A stretch of DNA of 63,549 bases from positions 1 through 63,549 of the forward strand of contig JAGCGO010000113.1 in the NCBI GenBank assembly GCA_017649565.1. The letters are read 5' to 3'. The position numbers and the translations under genes were made by a program. Numbering within the stretch: position 1 is the stretch's first letter; each line of letters starts with the position of its first letter. Positions 43,647 to 51,116 of this stretch are shown here, piece by piece. The notes under the pieces were generated by a model, which had not been told where the DNA came from, ran no database searches, and worked only from the letters and a program-made list of their open reading frames with translations. Origin of the DNA: Fibrobacter sp. (GTDB taxonomy: Bacteria > Fibrobacterota > Fibrobacteria > Fibrobacterales > Fibrobacteraceae).

Positions 43647-44594
43647 TTAAATGTCTTTAGATCGAAGCTGTTCTTTAGGAATTCCTGAAATGGCCGAAAT
43701 TTCTTCGTCAGTCAGTTTGCCGTTGGCAATAAGCTGATGGGCCAGTTTGCGATGATCGGTTTCAAGAGCTTTGTCCACGGCTTCGTCAATCAGATCGTCA
43801 ATCATTGCGCTAGGAATCATGTCTCTTGCCTGCCTTTCGAGTATCTCTTTCGGGGTGCGGCGCACTCGCAAGCGCTCGTATGCATCCCGGATGGGTTCGC
43901 TTGCCGTTTCGGGAATTTCCCGATGCTTTTCAGAATTCGCGATGAGGTCGTACCATGCGAGTTCCTCGGGGCGTATAGAGTCCTTGAAGGATTCCACCCG
44001 CGGCAACTTGATAAAAATATACCTTATTACGTTGCTGACGGGCAAGGCGTTTTTATCCCCTATGTCATTTTTACGATAAATGCCCCATTCTTCACGATAG
44101 TCTTCGCCGTTGTTTTCCTTTGGAAAGTCGCAAAGCCAAATGCAGATGATGTGCGGCATCTTGTAACGAGCAGCCTTGCCAAGAGTTTTCTTTGCCTTGT
44201 CGTATGCCCTCAGGGCATCGCCGTGCGCTTCTGCCGCGACAATCCCGGCATAAAGAACGGCACGGTCATAAAATGAACCGTGACTACGCCCTTGAATTTC
44301 AATGTCGAAGTATTGGCCCAAGCCGTCTCTTGCGCGGACGTCGACCGAAAAAATTTCGTCGGAAGCCTGGATGAGTGCGATATCCTTGTCAAGAATCTCT
44401 ACATCTTGGATGCGGGCGTCTCCATCGAGGTGTAGTACAGCATTTAGAAAATCACAAACGAGCCTTGCATCACCGAACAATCGCTTGAATGCGGGGTCCT
44501 TCTTGGCATCCAAGAAAATGGTATCCCGGAGTGTTTCAGGAATGTCACTTTCGGGGGTGTCGACGAAAACATTGTTGAGGTCATCCTGTTTCAT
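43647..44594 (-). CDS. Rpn-family PD-(D/E)XK nuclease / transposase-like protein
   Basis: The 315-residue protein matches the PDDEXK_2 family (Rpn, recombination-promoting nuclease). It has an AFKRLFGDARLVCDFLNAVL opening, then the nuclease core FSVDVRARDGLGQYFDIEIQ with the Asp and Glu-x-Gln active-site residues, and an SFYDRAVLYAG helix. A helical C-terminal part follows. Such genes are abundant, variable in number and often mobile, but there are no inverted repeats here to show an insertion element. It lies between efp and the FISUMP/barrel duplication. Confidence 0.85.
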   Translation of the reverse strand: MKQDDLNNVFVDTPESDIPETLRDTIFLDAKKDPAFKRLFGDARLVCDFLNAVLHLDGDARIQDVEILDKDIALIQASDEIFSVDVRARDGLGQYFDIEIQGRSHGSFYDRAVLYAGIVAAEAHGDALRAYDKAKKTLGKAARYKMPHIICIWLCDFPKENNGEDYREEWGIYRKNDIGDKNALPVSNVIRYIFIKLPRVESFKDSIRPEELAWYDLIANSEKHREIPETASEPIRDAYERLRVRRTPKEILERQARDMIPSAMIDDLIDEAVDKALETDHRKLAHQLIANGKLTDEEISAISGIPKEQLRSKDI

Positions 44595-44751
44595 ATTGTA
44601 TCTCCTGAGTGTTGTTTTTTGGGGGAATGGAATGTCCCTATCTTTAAGACGGATAAAGGGGATAAAATGAGCCGAAAAATTTTGTTTATGCGCACTTTTT
44701 TACATTGCAGAAACATTAGATGTTATATTTAGTGCGGATAATAGGAGGAAT

Positions 44752-45546
44752 ATGTCGAATTTGTTCTCTAGGTCGTCTTTGCGTGCTAACATAGTGACTG
44801 TGGCAATGGCTGCTTTCCTTCTCGTGGCTTGCGGCGGCGACAGCAATAAAGGCGGCGACCCGGACCCTTCTGCCGAGGCCGATTTTGTAGTGGATTTGGT
44901 CACGCCCTGCAAAACCGAAACAGAAGACAACTGTGAGTACGGAGAGTTGCTGGACACCCGTGACGGTCTGACATACAAGACTGTCAAAATAGGCGATCAG
45001 GTGTGGATGGCCGAAAATCTGAATTATAAAGTAGACAGCAGCTGGTGTGGTGGCGGAGGCGGTGAGAACGAAGGTGATTGCACCAAGTACGGTCGTCTCT
45101 ACACTTGGGCTGTCGCAGTTGGCAAGTCCGAAGATGAATGCGGTTACGGCAAAACTTGCGGGCTTTCCGGCAAGGTGCGTGGCGTGTGTCCTGAAGGATG
45201 GCACTTGCCTGATACCACGGAATGGAACAAGCTGTTTACCGCAGTGGGCGGGAATAGCACTGCAGGCAAGAAGCTCAAGTCGCAGTCTGGCTGGAAAGAT
45301 GACTATGATGGTACAAGTGGCAACGGTACGGACGCCTACGGTTTCTCTGCGTTCCCTGTTGGTTACAGAGACTACGATGGCTACTTCTACCGTGAGGGTA
45401 ACGACGCTTACTTCTGCAGTGCCACTGAGTACGCTAGCTACCTCGCCTTCGCCTACGGCGTGCATCTGAGCTACAGCGATGAGTTTGCGACCTTGGGCAA
45501 CGGCAATAAGGACGACGCACTCTCGGTTCGTTGCGTCAAAGATTAA
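44752..45546 (+). CDS. FISUMP-domain lipoprotein (duplication unit 1)
   Basis: The 264-residue protein has lipobox FLLVAC (Cys27), a very short Gly/Asp linker and a full FISUMP domain: DTRDGLTYKTVKIGDQVWMAENLNYK, CTKYGRLYTWAVA, GVCPEGWHLPDTTEW, GFSAFPVGYRD, LSVRCVKD. From WCGGG onward it is nearly identical to the FISUMP part of the gene at 46570, at DNA level too. There are no Ser tracts or Cys/Trp modules. It converges on an outer-membrane barrel gene across a gap also duplicated downstream. Confidence 0.9.
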   Translation: MSNLFSRSSLRANIVTVAMAAFLLVACGGDSNKGGDPDPSAEADFVVDLVTPCKTETEDNCEYGELLDTRDGLTYKTVKIGDQVWMAENLNYKVDSSWCGGGGGENEGDCTKYGRLYTWAVAVGKSEDECGYGKTCGLSGKVRGVCPEGWHLPDTTEWNKLFTAVGGNSTAGKKLKSQSGWKDDYDGTSGNGTDAYGFSAFPVGYRDYDGYFYREGNDAYFCSATEYASYLAFAYGVHLSYSDEFATLGNGNKDDALSVRCVKD

Positions 45547-45650
45547 CAAGCGCCAGGACTAGCTATTAACGCAAAACATTCTTGAACACCCGGGCGACTT
45601 CGTCTGGGTTATTCTACAGGTGCAGTCATTGATGATTTTAGTGCGCAATT
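45547..45650. repeat. Duplicated convergent intergenic segment, copy 1
   Basis: The sequence from CAAGCGCCAGGACTAGC to the barrel-gene stop is almost the same as at 47722-47825. It includes a hairpin CCCGGGCGA/TCGTCTGGG (45589-45608), whose pairing in this copy is kept through G-T pairs. Confidence 0.85.
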
Positions 45651-46360
45651 CTGAACGTCAGGCCGAATGTGTCGCTTGAAAGGGTTTCAACATTCGTGTG
45701 ACCTTCGTATTCGCCGACATCTGATTCTGAATCTCCGAGGGTATAGCTGATTGCAACGCCGATGCACCAGTTTCTGCTAATCCACCACTCCTTACCGACC
45801 TCCAGTCGTATAAGGGCGTTGATCAGGGTTGTTGTTTTTGTCTTTTCATCGTCTTCTTTTTCGAGATGGGTGATTTTGTCAAACATCATGCCCAGGGAAG
45901 GTCCGAAGAAAAGCCCGGAGAATATACTATTGTCGTCCCTGATGGGGTAAAATTCTCCGCCTATACCAAAAGCGTACCGTGTGTCCGAACTTGTATTGTC
46001 TTCGAAAGAATTGTTTACGTGTTCTTTGTCGGAAGAATCGGCTAGGTCACTGTATTTGTATTCCATGCTGTATGAGCCCGACCCATAGCCCGCACCGAGG
46101 ATTCCGTAAATAGAGGCGATGTTTCCAAGGGATATCCCAAGACGAGTTTCGCCGTAAAAAAAGGGGCTAGAAAAAAGAAGAGTTTCTTTTTCGGAACCGA
46201 AGGACTTTTTAGAATCGATTGTTTTGTCAACGCTGGTGTAAGCGAGCGTCAGGTTTTGCGAGAAATAAAAGCCGCTGTGTTCTCCCGAATGGGATGCTGC
46301 GCTAACTTGCGTGGTCGCGCAGAGTGCAGCCAATAGCATTGCAGAAAAGATTTTTTTCAT
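45638..46360 (-). CDS. Outer-membrane beta-barrel-like protein (duplication unit 1)
   Basis: The 240-residue protein has a signal peptide (MKKIFSAMLLAALCATTQVSA) and alternating hydrophobic strands with aromatic girdles (GFYFSQNLTLAYTS, YAFGIGGEFYPI, LFFGPSLGMMF, WCIGVAISYTLG). The ending DTFGLTFRIAH is shared with its paralogue at 47813. It looks like a small OmpA- or OmpW-sized barrel of 8 or so strands. It faces a FISUMP lipoprotein gene, and the same pair is repeated next door, hinting at a functional pair. Function unknown. Confidence 0.75.
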   Translation of the reverse strand: MKKIFSAMLLAALCATTQVSAASHSGEHSGFYFSQNLTLAYTSVDKTIDSKKSFGSEKETLLFSSPFFYGETRLGISLGNIASIYGILGAGYGSGSYSMEYKYSDLADSSDKEHVNNSFEDNTSSDTRYAFGIGGEFYPIRDDNSIFSGLFFGPSLGMMFDKITHLEKEDDEKTKTTTLINALIRLEVGKEWWISRNWCIGVAISYTLGDSESDVGEYEGHTNVETLSSDTFGLTFRIAH

Positions 46361-46569
46361 CTGTATTCCTTCTTGGAACTGGACTTCGGTTAAAATATAT
46401 ACAAATGATAAAAATGCGTATCAGCTAACAGCGTTTATTATAAAAGGGGGGCGCCTTTTTTGTGCTGGTGCGTATAAATTGCTTGGTTTTGTAGGTCTTA
46501 TATGGCCTGAGTTGGGGAAAACATGATTTTTTTATTATATTTCGTTTAAAATTAAAAAAATGAGGAAAT

Positions 46570-47721
46570 ATGACAAATTTGTTCTTTAAACAGTCTCCCT
46601 GGAGCTGCGCAGCAGCGGCAGGGGCCTTTGCACTTCTGTTTGTCGCCTGTGGTGACGAGGTTACCGAAGTTACCCAGGTTGTTGGGATGCAGGTGCTGGA
46701 AGAAGGCGATGCCTTGCCCAAGTGCACCGCAGACAACGAGGGTGCGATGGTTTATTCCGTGGATTCTGCTGCAGCATACTACTGTGTTAACAGAAATTGG
46801 ACCTCGATGAAGGGTAAAGACGGAAAAGACGGTGCCGACGGCAAGGACGGAAAAGACGGCGCCGACGGCAAAAACGGAAAAGACGGTGCCGATGGAAAGA
46901 ATGGAAAAGATGGGAAGAATGGTACAAATGGGACTAATGGCACCAACGGCTCCAGCGGAAAGTCTTGCTCGGCTGTGGCAATAGACAACGGCTACAAGAT
47001 TGTATGCGGCGGCGATTCCGTCGGCGTGGTGTTGAATGGGGAAAACGGCGCCAAGGGCGACACGGGCGTGGCGGGTACCAGTTGCACTGCTGAAGAAGTT
47101 TCTGACGGAGTAAAGATAACTTGTACCGACGGCAAGTCGTTTACGCTGAGCAACGGAGCTGATGGCAAAAGTTTTGTAGATGGCTGGATGGTGGATCCTC
47201 GCGACAAGCAACTCTATAGGGTAGTGACCATCGGCGATCAGACCTGGATGGCGGAGAACCTGAACTATAAAACTGAAAATAGCTGGTGTGGTGGCGGAAT
47301 CGGTGAGAACGAAGGTGATTGCACCAAGTACGGTCGTCTCTACACTTGGGCTGCTGCGAATGATGCTTGCCCCGAAGGTTGGCACTTGCCTGATACCACG
47401 GAATGGAACAAACTGTTTACCGCAGTGGGCGGGAAAAGCACTGCAGGCAAGAAACTCAAGTCGCAGACTGGCTGGAATGATTACAATGGTACAAGTGGTA
47501 ACGGTACGGACGACTACGGTTTCTCTGCGTTCCCTGCTGGGTTCAGAAACGACGATGGCAGCTTCTGCATTGAGGGGGGTAGCCTCGCTTACATCTGGAG
47601 TGCCACTGAGTACAATAGCAGTGACGCCTACCTCATGTCTCTGTACTACTACAGTGAGGGTGCGTACTTGGGCTACAACTATAAGGGCAACGCATTCTCG
47701 GTTCGTTGCCTCAAAAATTAA
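46570..47721 (+). CDS. FISUMP lipoprotein with collagen-like repeat and one Cys/Trp module (unit 2)
   Basis: The 383-residue protein has lipobox LLFVAC (Cys27), then one Cys/Trp module (PKCTADNEGAMVYSV...YYCVNRNW, about 50-77). A collagen-like tract of G-K-D/N/A and G-T-N triplets covers about 80-128, and a second shorter G-x-y stretch (GENGAKGDTGVAG) separates two small Cys-paired units. The FISUMP domain starts near 205 (DPRDKQLYRVVTIGDQTWMAENLNYK) and closely matches the gene at 44752, but lacks the GYGKTCGLSGKVRG insert. It combines three surface modules of this genome in one chain. Confidence 0.9.
   Translation: MTNLFFKQSPWSCAAAAGAFALLFVACGDEVTEVTQVVGMQVLEEGDALPKCTADNEGAMVYSVDSAAAYYCVNRNWTSMKGKDGKDGADGKDGKDGADGKNGKDGADGKNGKDGKNGTNGTNGTNGSSGKSCSAVAIDNGYKIVCGGDSVGVVLNGENGAKGDTGVAGTSCTAEEVSDGVKITCTDGKSFTLSNGADGKSFVDGWMVDPRDKQLYRVVTIGDQTWMAENLNYKTENSWCGGGIGENEGDCTKYGRLYTWAAANDACPEGWHLPDTTEWNKLFTAVGGKSTAGKKLKSQTGWNDYNGTSGNGTDDYGFSAFPAGFRNDDGSFCIEGGSLAYIWSATEYNSSDAYLMSLYYYSEGAYLGYNYKGNAFSVRCLKN
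46809..46950 (+). repeat. Collagen-like coding repeats (9-bp triplet periods)
   Basis: GGTAAAGACGGAAAAGACGG-type units encode Gly-Lys-Asp/Gly-Ala-Asp triplets, then GGTACAAATGG-type units encode Gly-Thr-Asn. Copies are similar but not identical, so length could vary by slippage in frame. Confidence 0.85.
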
Positions 47722-47825
47722 CAAGCGCCAGGACTAGCTATTAACGCAAAGCATTCTTGAACACCCGGGCGATTTCGCCCGGGTTATTCTACAGGTGCAG
47801 TCATTGATGATTTTAGTGCGCAATC
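47722..47825. repeat. Duplicated convergent intergenic segment, copy 2
   Basis: Almost the same as 45547-45650. Here the hairpin is perfect: ACCCGGGCGA (47763-47772) with TCGCCCGGGT (47775-47784). Differences from copy 1 keep the pairing, so the hairpin is probably the shared terminator of the converging genes. Confidence 0.85.
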
Positions 47826-48562
47826 CGGATGGCTAGGCCGAAAGTGTGGCTTATCGTGGTCTGCTCCTCTTTTCTGGAACCGCTGTAATCGTAATTCGGG
47901 GATTCCGTGTGCATAAATCCGCCGAAGGTGTAGTTGAACGATGCGCCTACTCTCCAGCGTGTGCAAAACCACCAGTCGTAACCGGTCTCAATTCGACCAA
48001 AGAAGTTGTGGAAGGTCTCGTCGGTTTTCTGGTAATGATAATCGCTGGTGATTTCCGCCCCTTCAAAAGCAAAGCCTGCGCAGATTCCGAAGAATAGGCC
48101 GTAAAGCGGGCTTTCCTTGTCTTGGAACGGGTAAAAGTCAGACCCTAGGCCAAGATGGATTCTCAATGTTGTGGCAGAGGCCTTCTCCTTCCATCCTTCT
48201 TCATCGTCACTGTCTGGACCGGTGGCTTCCATGTCGCCTGTCCCGAGGCCGAGTGCGAATGCCCCGTAAATGCCGGCGACGTTGAGGTAGTAACCGCCAA
48301 GTCGAACTTCGACAAGGGGAGGTATCCAGCCTTTGAATGTATTGTCCTCGGCGTCGGTGGTGCTCCAGTCCTTTTTTTCGTAATGCTTGCTTAGGGATTC
48401 GTAGGCGAAGGTGAAGCCTGTCGAAAAATATATTCCGTCGTGTGCGTGATAGTAGTAGTCCGTTTTGTCTATGGGCCGTCTAGTCTTGTTGTCTGTCTGG
48501 CCAAATTGTGCAAAAGTGAACGATGCGAATAAAAGCGTTGCCGCGATGATTTTTGTGTACAT
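47813..48562 (-). CDS. Outer-membrane beta-barrel-like protein (duplication unit 2)
   Basis: The 249-residue protein starts at ATG 48562 (signal MYTKIIAATLLFASFTFA). A frame running back to 48724 enters the next gene. It is a paralogue of the 45638 protein: GIYFSTGFTFAYESLSKHYEKKDW, a VAGIYGAFALGLG string, FYPFQDKESPLYGLFFGICAGF and the shared FGLAIRIAH ending. Barrel-like strand alternation is clear; the role is unknown. The pair arrangement with the FISUMP lipoprotein is the same as in unit 1. Confidence 0.77.
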   Translation of the reverse strand: MYTKIIAATLLFASFTFAQFGQTDNKTRRPIDKTDYYYHAHDGIYFSTGFTFAYESLSKHYEKKDWSTTDAEDNTFKGWIPPLVEVRLGGYYLNVAGIYGAFALGLGTGDMEATGPDSDDEEGWKEKASATTLRIHLGLGSDFYPFQDKESPLYGLFFGICAGFAFEGAEITSDYHYQKTDETFHNFFGRIETGYDWWFCTRWRVGASFNYTFGGFMHTESPNYDYSGSRKEEQTTISHTFGLAIRIAH

Positions 48563-48599
48563 GGAATTTTTCGTAGTGTTTGTTTGCTTTTTTGGGGAA

Positions 48600-49610
48600 T
48601 TAATTCGTTCCAATGGCAGCGCGGAAGACTCTTGCGACTTCGTCCGGGTTGTCGCTTTTGAGCCAGCTGAGCGTTTCGGTGCCGCGGTAGCTCCAGGCGA
48701 ATATGTTGTCGATGCCAGCGGCACGGCTTTCTTCGACAGCGATGGCGAGGTCGTTTTCGCGACCGGCTTCTATCTGGTAGGCCTTGATCCACATCTGCAC
48801 GGCCTTGTTGTACTTCCGGGCGACATCCACCAGCTTCTTTGCTGTTTCGGCGTATTTCTCGCGGACCCATTCCTCGGTGGCGCCGCGTTCCCAGTACGGG
48901 TCGCTGGCCACTTCGTCTACGCTTTCGAGGCTTGCCACGCGGCCCCAGTCGTCAAGCCCGGCGGGGAACCACGGTGGCAGCATGCACACGCAGTTCCGCT
49001 TGCCGCGGGCGTGTACATCGTCGGTCATTTCCTTCAAGAAATCGATGAGACTGTCTTCGCGGAACTTCAACACGTCGTCGGTGAGCTCCGCGGGCATGTC
49101 GTAGCCGAACTGCGCGGCGAACTTGGCGCGGCATTTCTCGCAGCGGCAGCTCCAGTTGGCAAGTCCGCCCTTTTCGAAATAGAAGTGCGGCTCGTCCCAG
49201 AATATCGTGTCGACCTGCGTGGCGCAGACAGTTTCGATCCAGCGGTGCATATATGCCCTGAATTCCGGGTGGTTCGGGCAGGCGGCCACTTTGGGCTTGC
49301 CGTCGAGCGCCACCTGGCACATGTCGTGGTTCCTTGCGGTGAGTTCCGAGTAGGCCTCGCCGCCGAACACGCGGCCGACGCCCCACGGGTTCACGTAGAC
49401 CTTCAGGCCTAGCCCGGCGCTTTGGTCGACGATTTCCTTCATGGTGCCGTAATAGTACTGCAGGTCCTCTTCGCTCCACGTGTGGAGAACCGCGTTGAAT
49501 CCCGCGGCCTTGATTTGCTGCATGTCCGAAATGGCGTGCTTAGGCGAACGCACGCCGAAATAGCTTACACCCTTTATCTTGACGGGGGTTAGGTTTCTAC
49601 CTTCGCCCAT
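48600..49610 (-). CDS. Putative TIM-barrel glycosidase-like protein
   Basis: The 336-residue protein starts MGEGRNLTPVKIKGVSYFGVRSPKHAISD. A barrel-like order of strands is visible (NAVLHTWSE, LKVYVNPWGVGRVFGGEAYS, DTIFWDEPHFYF, NCVCMLPPWFP, KAVQMWIKAYQI, NIFAWSYRGTE). The WDEPHFYF string looks like a catalytic strand end, and a Cys quartet (SCRCEKCRAKF) could bind a metal. Similar proteins in other phyla are listed, as I recall, only as hypothetical glycosyl hydrolases. No signal peptide is seen, so it is cytoplasmic. Its start overlaps the end of the 141-aa gene by 22 bp. Confidence 0.65.
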   Translation of the reverse strand: MGEGRNLTPVKIKGVSYFGVRSPKHAISDMQQIKAAGFNAVLHTWSEEDLQYYYGTMKEIVDQSAGLGLKVYVNPWGVGRVFGGEAYSELTARNHDMCQVALDGKPKVAACPNHPEFRAYMHRWIETVCATQVDTIFWDEPHFYFEKGGLANWSCRCEKCRAKFAAQFGYDMPAELTDDVLKFREDSLIDFLKEMTDDVHARGKRNCVCMLPPWFPAGLDDWGRVASLESVDEVASDPYWERGATEEWVREKYAETAKKLVDVARKYNKAVQMWIKAYQIEAGRENDLAIAVEESRAAGIDNIFAWSYRGTETLSWLKSDNPDEVARVFRAAIGTN

Positions 49611-50014
49611 TGCGGAGACCCACTTTTCAGGAGGACCAGGTCCAGAGTCTCGTCCCATTCGTCCTCGGTGAGCGGGCGGCGCACCCAGAACAGGTTGTCG
49701 TCGTCCTGCTGGACGGGCATGTTGTCGGGAACGAACTCGATTATCCAGGATTCGGGAATCCCGTCGCGGAGGGCCTTGCTGAAGGCGATGTTCTTTTCGG
49801 TGGGACGGTCGGAATGGTCGAAGATGATCAGCGTGGGGGACTGGCCGAAGTTGAGTGCGGACTCGAGCAGGCTGGTGGCGTCTTCGATGCTGTTGCACGT
49901 GTACATCGTGGAATCAATGGCGAGGTCGCGTTCCAGCAACCACCGCAAGGTCCACTGGCTGAGTTTTTCCAAACTGCCGGGCGATGAAGGTGCTATGAAG
50001 AATATGTGTCCCAC
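49589..50014 (-). CDS. Uncharacterised 141-aa protein coupled to the glycosidase-like gene
   Basis: Not recognised. The sequence MGHIFFIAPSSPGSLEKLSQWTLRWLLERDLAIDSTMYTC ... TLIIFDHSDRPTEKNI suggests a small alpha/beta fold, perhaps flavodoxin- or receiver-like, with no signal peptide or membrane segment. Its 3' end overlaps the next gene by 22 bp in another frame, implying translational coupling and a shared role. Confidence 0.6.
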   Translation of the reverse strand: MGHIFFIAPSSPGSLEKLSQWTLRWLLERDLAIDSTMYTCNSIEDATSLLESALNFGQSPTLIIFDHSDRPTEKNIAFSKALRDGIPESWIIEFVPDNMPVQQDDDNLFWVRRPLTEDEWDETLDLVLLKSGSPQWAKVET

Positions 50015-50114
50015 GGCATTAAAGATAACTATTTTCTTATGTAATTAGTATTCTATTTTTTTGCCTTTTTTTATTTTTTTTGCCCAATTCTCATTTAATT
50101 TCTAACTTATAAAC

Positions 50115-51116
50115 ATGTTATCCCCAAAAGCGAAATTTCCCGACCTTGGCGAGTTCCGGTTTGTCGAATCCCTGCTCTCCAAATCCGCCCCGATGGAGGA
50201 GCGTCCGCCGCGTTTCAGGGGCTGGCTCCCGGCCGGCGACGATGCCGCCATTTTCGACGGATGGCTCGCCACGAAGGACTTGTCCGTAGAGAACGTTCAT
50301 TTCCGCATGGACTGGGCTACGCCGGAGCAGGCCGTCGAGAAGCATATCGTCTCGAACGTCTCCGACATTTCTGCGATGGGGGGTGTACCGCGCATGGCCC
50401 TGCTGGGCGTGTGTCTGAACAGGAATTGGGATGCAGAGCTGTGCTCGCGAGTTTCTGCCGCCTTGTCCGAAGGCTTTGCTCGGCGCGGGATTGCGCTGAT
50501 TGGCGGCGATACCGTCTCGGGCGATGCGACCGTATTTTCAACAACGTTGTTGGGAGTACAGGCAGGGGAGAGTCCCCTCTTGCGGAGTTCTGCCCGCCCC
50601 GGCGACGGCGTCTATGTCGTGGGGACGCTGGGGAAGTCGGCCGCGGGGCTCTGGATCCTCATGCACCATCCCGAAGAGGCTTCCCGGTTTGCCGGGCTTG
50701 TGGAGTACCACCTCTGCCCGAAAATCCGCGAGTCCGCAGGTGCCGAACTGGCCCGGCTCGGGGGATGCGGAGCCTGCATGGACATCAGCGACGGGCTCTC
50801 TTCGGAGCTCAATCACCTGGCGCTTTCGTCCGGTGTTTCCATGGAAATTGACCTCGAAAGCCTGCCCATTGACCCGGAAGTGCTCGAAATGGCCGATTAT
50901 TTCAAAATTTCGGCACTGGATTTGGCTCTGAATGGCGGTGAAGAGTACAATTTGGTGTTTTCTTTTGCGGATACAAAAAGTATATTGTTGGATAATAATG
51001 ATTGTTTAGGGCCCGTTTCAAGGATTGGGACGGTCCGGGCCGGTTCGGGGGTTTATCGTTTCGGATCGGATGGTATGAAGGAATTAATTAAAGCACAGGC
51101 TTGGTCTCATTTATGA
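50115..51116 (+). CDS. thiL: Thiamine-monophosphate kinase
   Basis: The 333-residue protein phosphorylates thiamine monophosphate to the active diphosphate using ATP. It has the PurM-like motifs: LPAGDDAAIF (Asp cluster for Mg-ATP), a DISAMGG string, LIGGDTVSGD, MDISDGLSSELNHL and the late NGGEEYNLVFSF. No other thiamine genes are nearby. Its stop overlaps the start of the pilB-like gene by 4 bp (ATGA), an odd pairing of cofactor and pilus genes. Confidence 0.95.
   Translation: MLSPKAKFPDLGEFRFVESLLSKSAPMEERPPRFRGWLPAGDDAAIFDGWLATKDLSVENVHFRMDWATPEQAVEKHIVSNVSDISAMGGVPRMALLGVCLNRNWDAELCSRVSAALSEGFARRGIALIGGDTVSGDATVFSTTLLGVQAGESPLLRSSARPGDGVYVVGTLGKSAAGLWILMHHPEEASRFAGLVEYHLCPKIRESAGAELARLGGCGACMDISDGLSSELNHLALSSGVSMEIDLESLPIDPEVLEMADYFKISALDLALNGGEEYNLVFSFADTKSILLDNNDCLGPVSRIGTVRAGSGVYRFGSDGMKELIKAQAWSHL

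Noticed and set aside
43647..44594. Insertion sequence around the Rpn-like gene
   Set aside because: No terminal inverted repeats or target duplications were found by eye, and Rpn proteins are often stand-alone nucleases.
46441..46461. Possible terminator AAAAGG-GGGGCG-CCTTTT upstream of the second FISUMP gene
   Set aside because: The stem is short and imperfect and no gene ends just upstream on either strand, so it was not listed as a feature.
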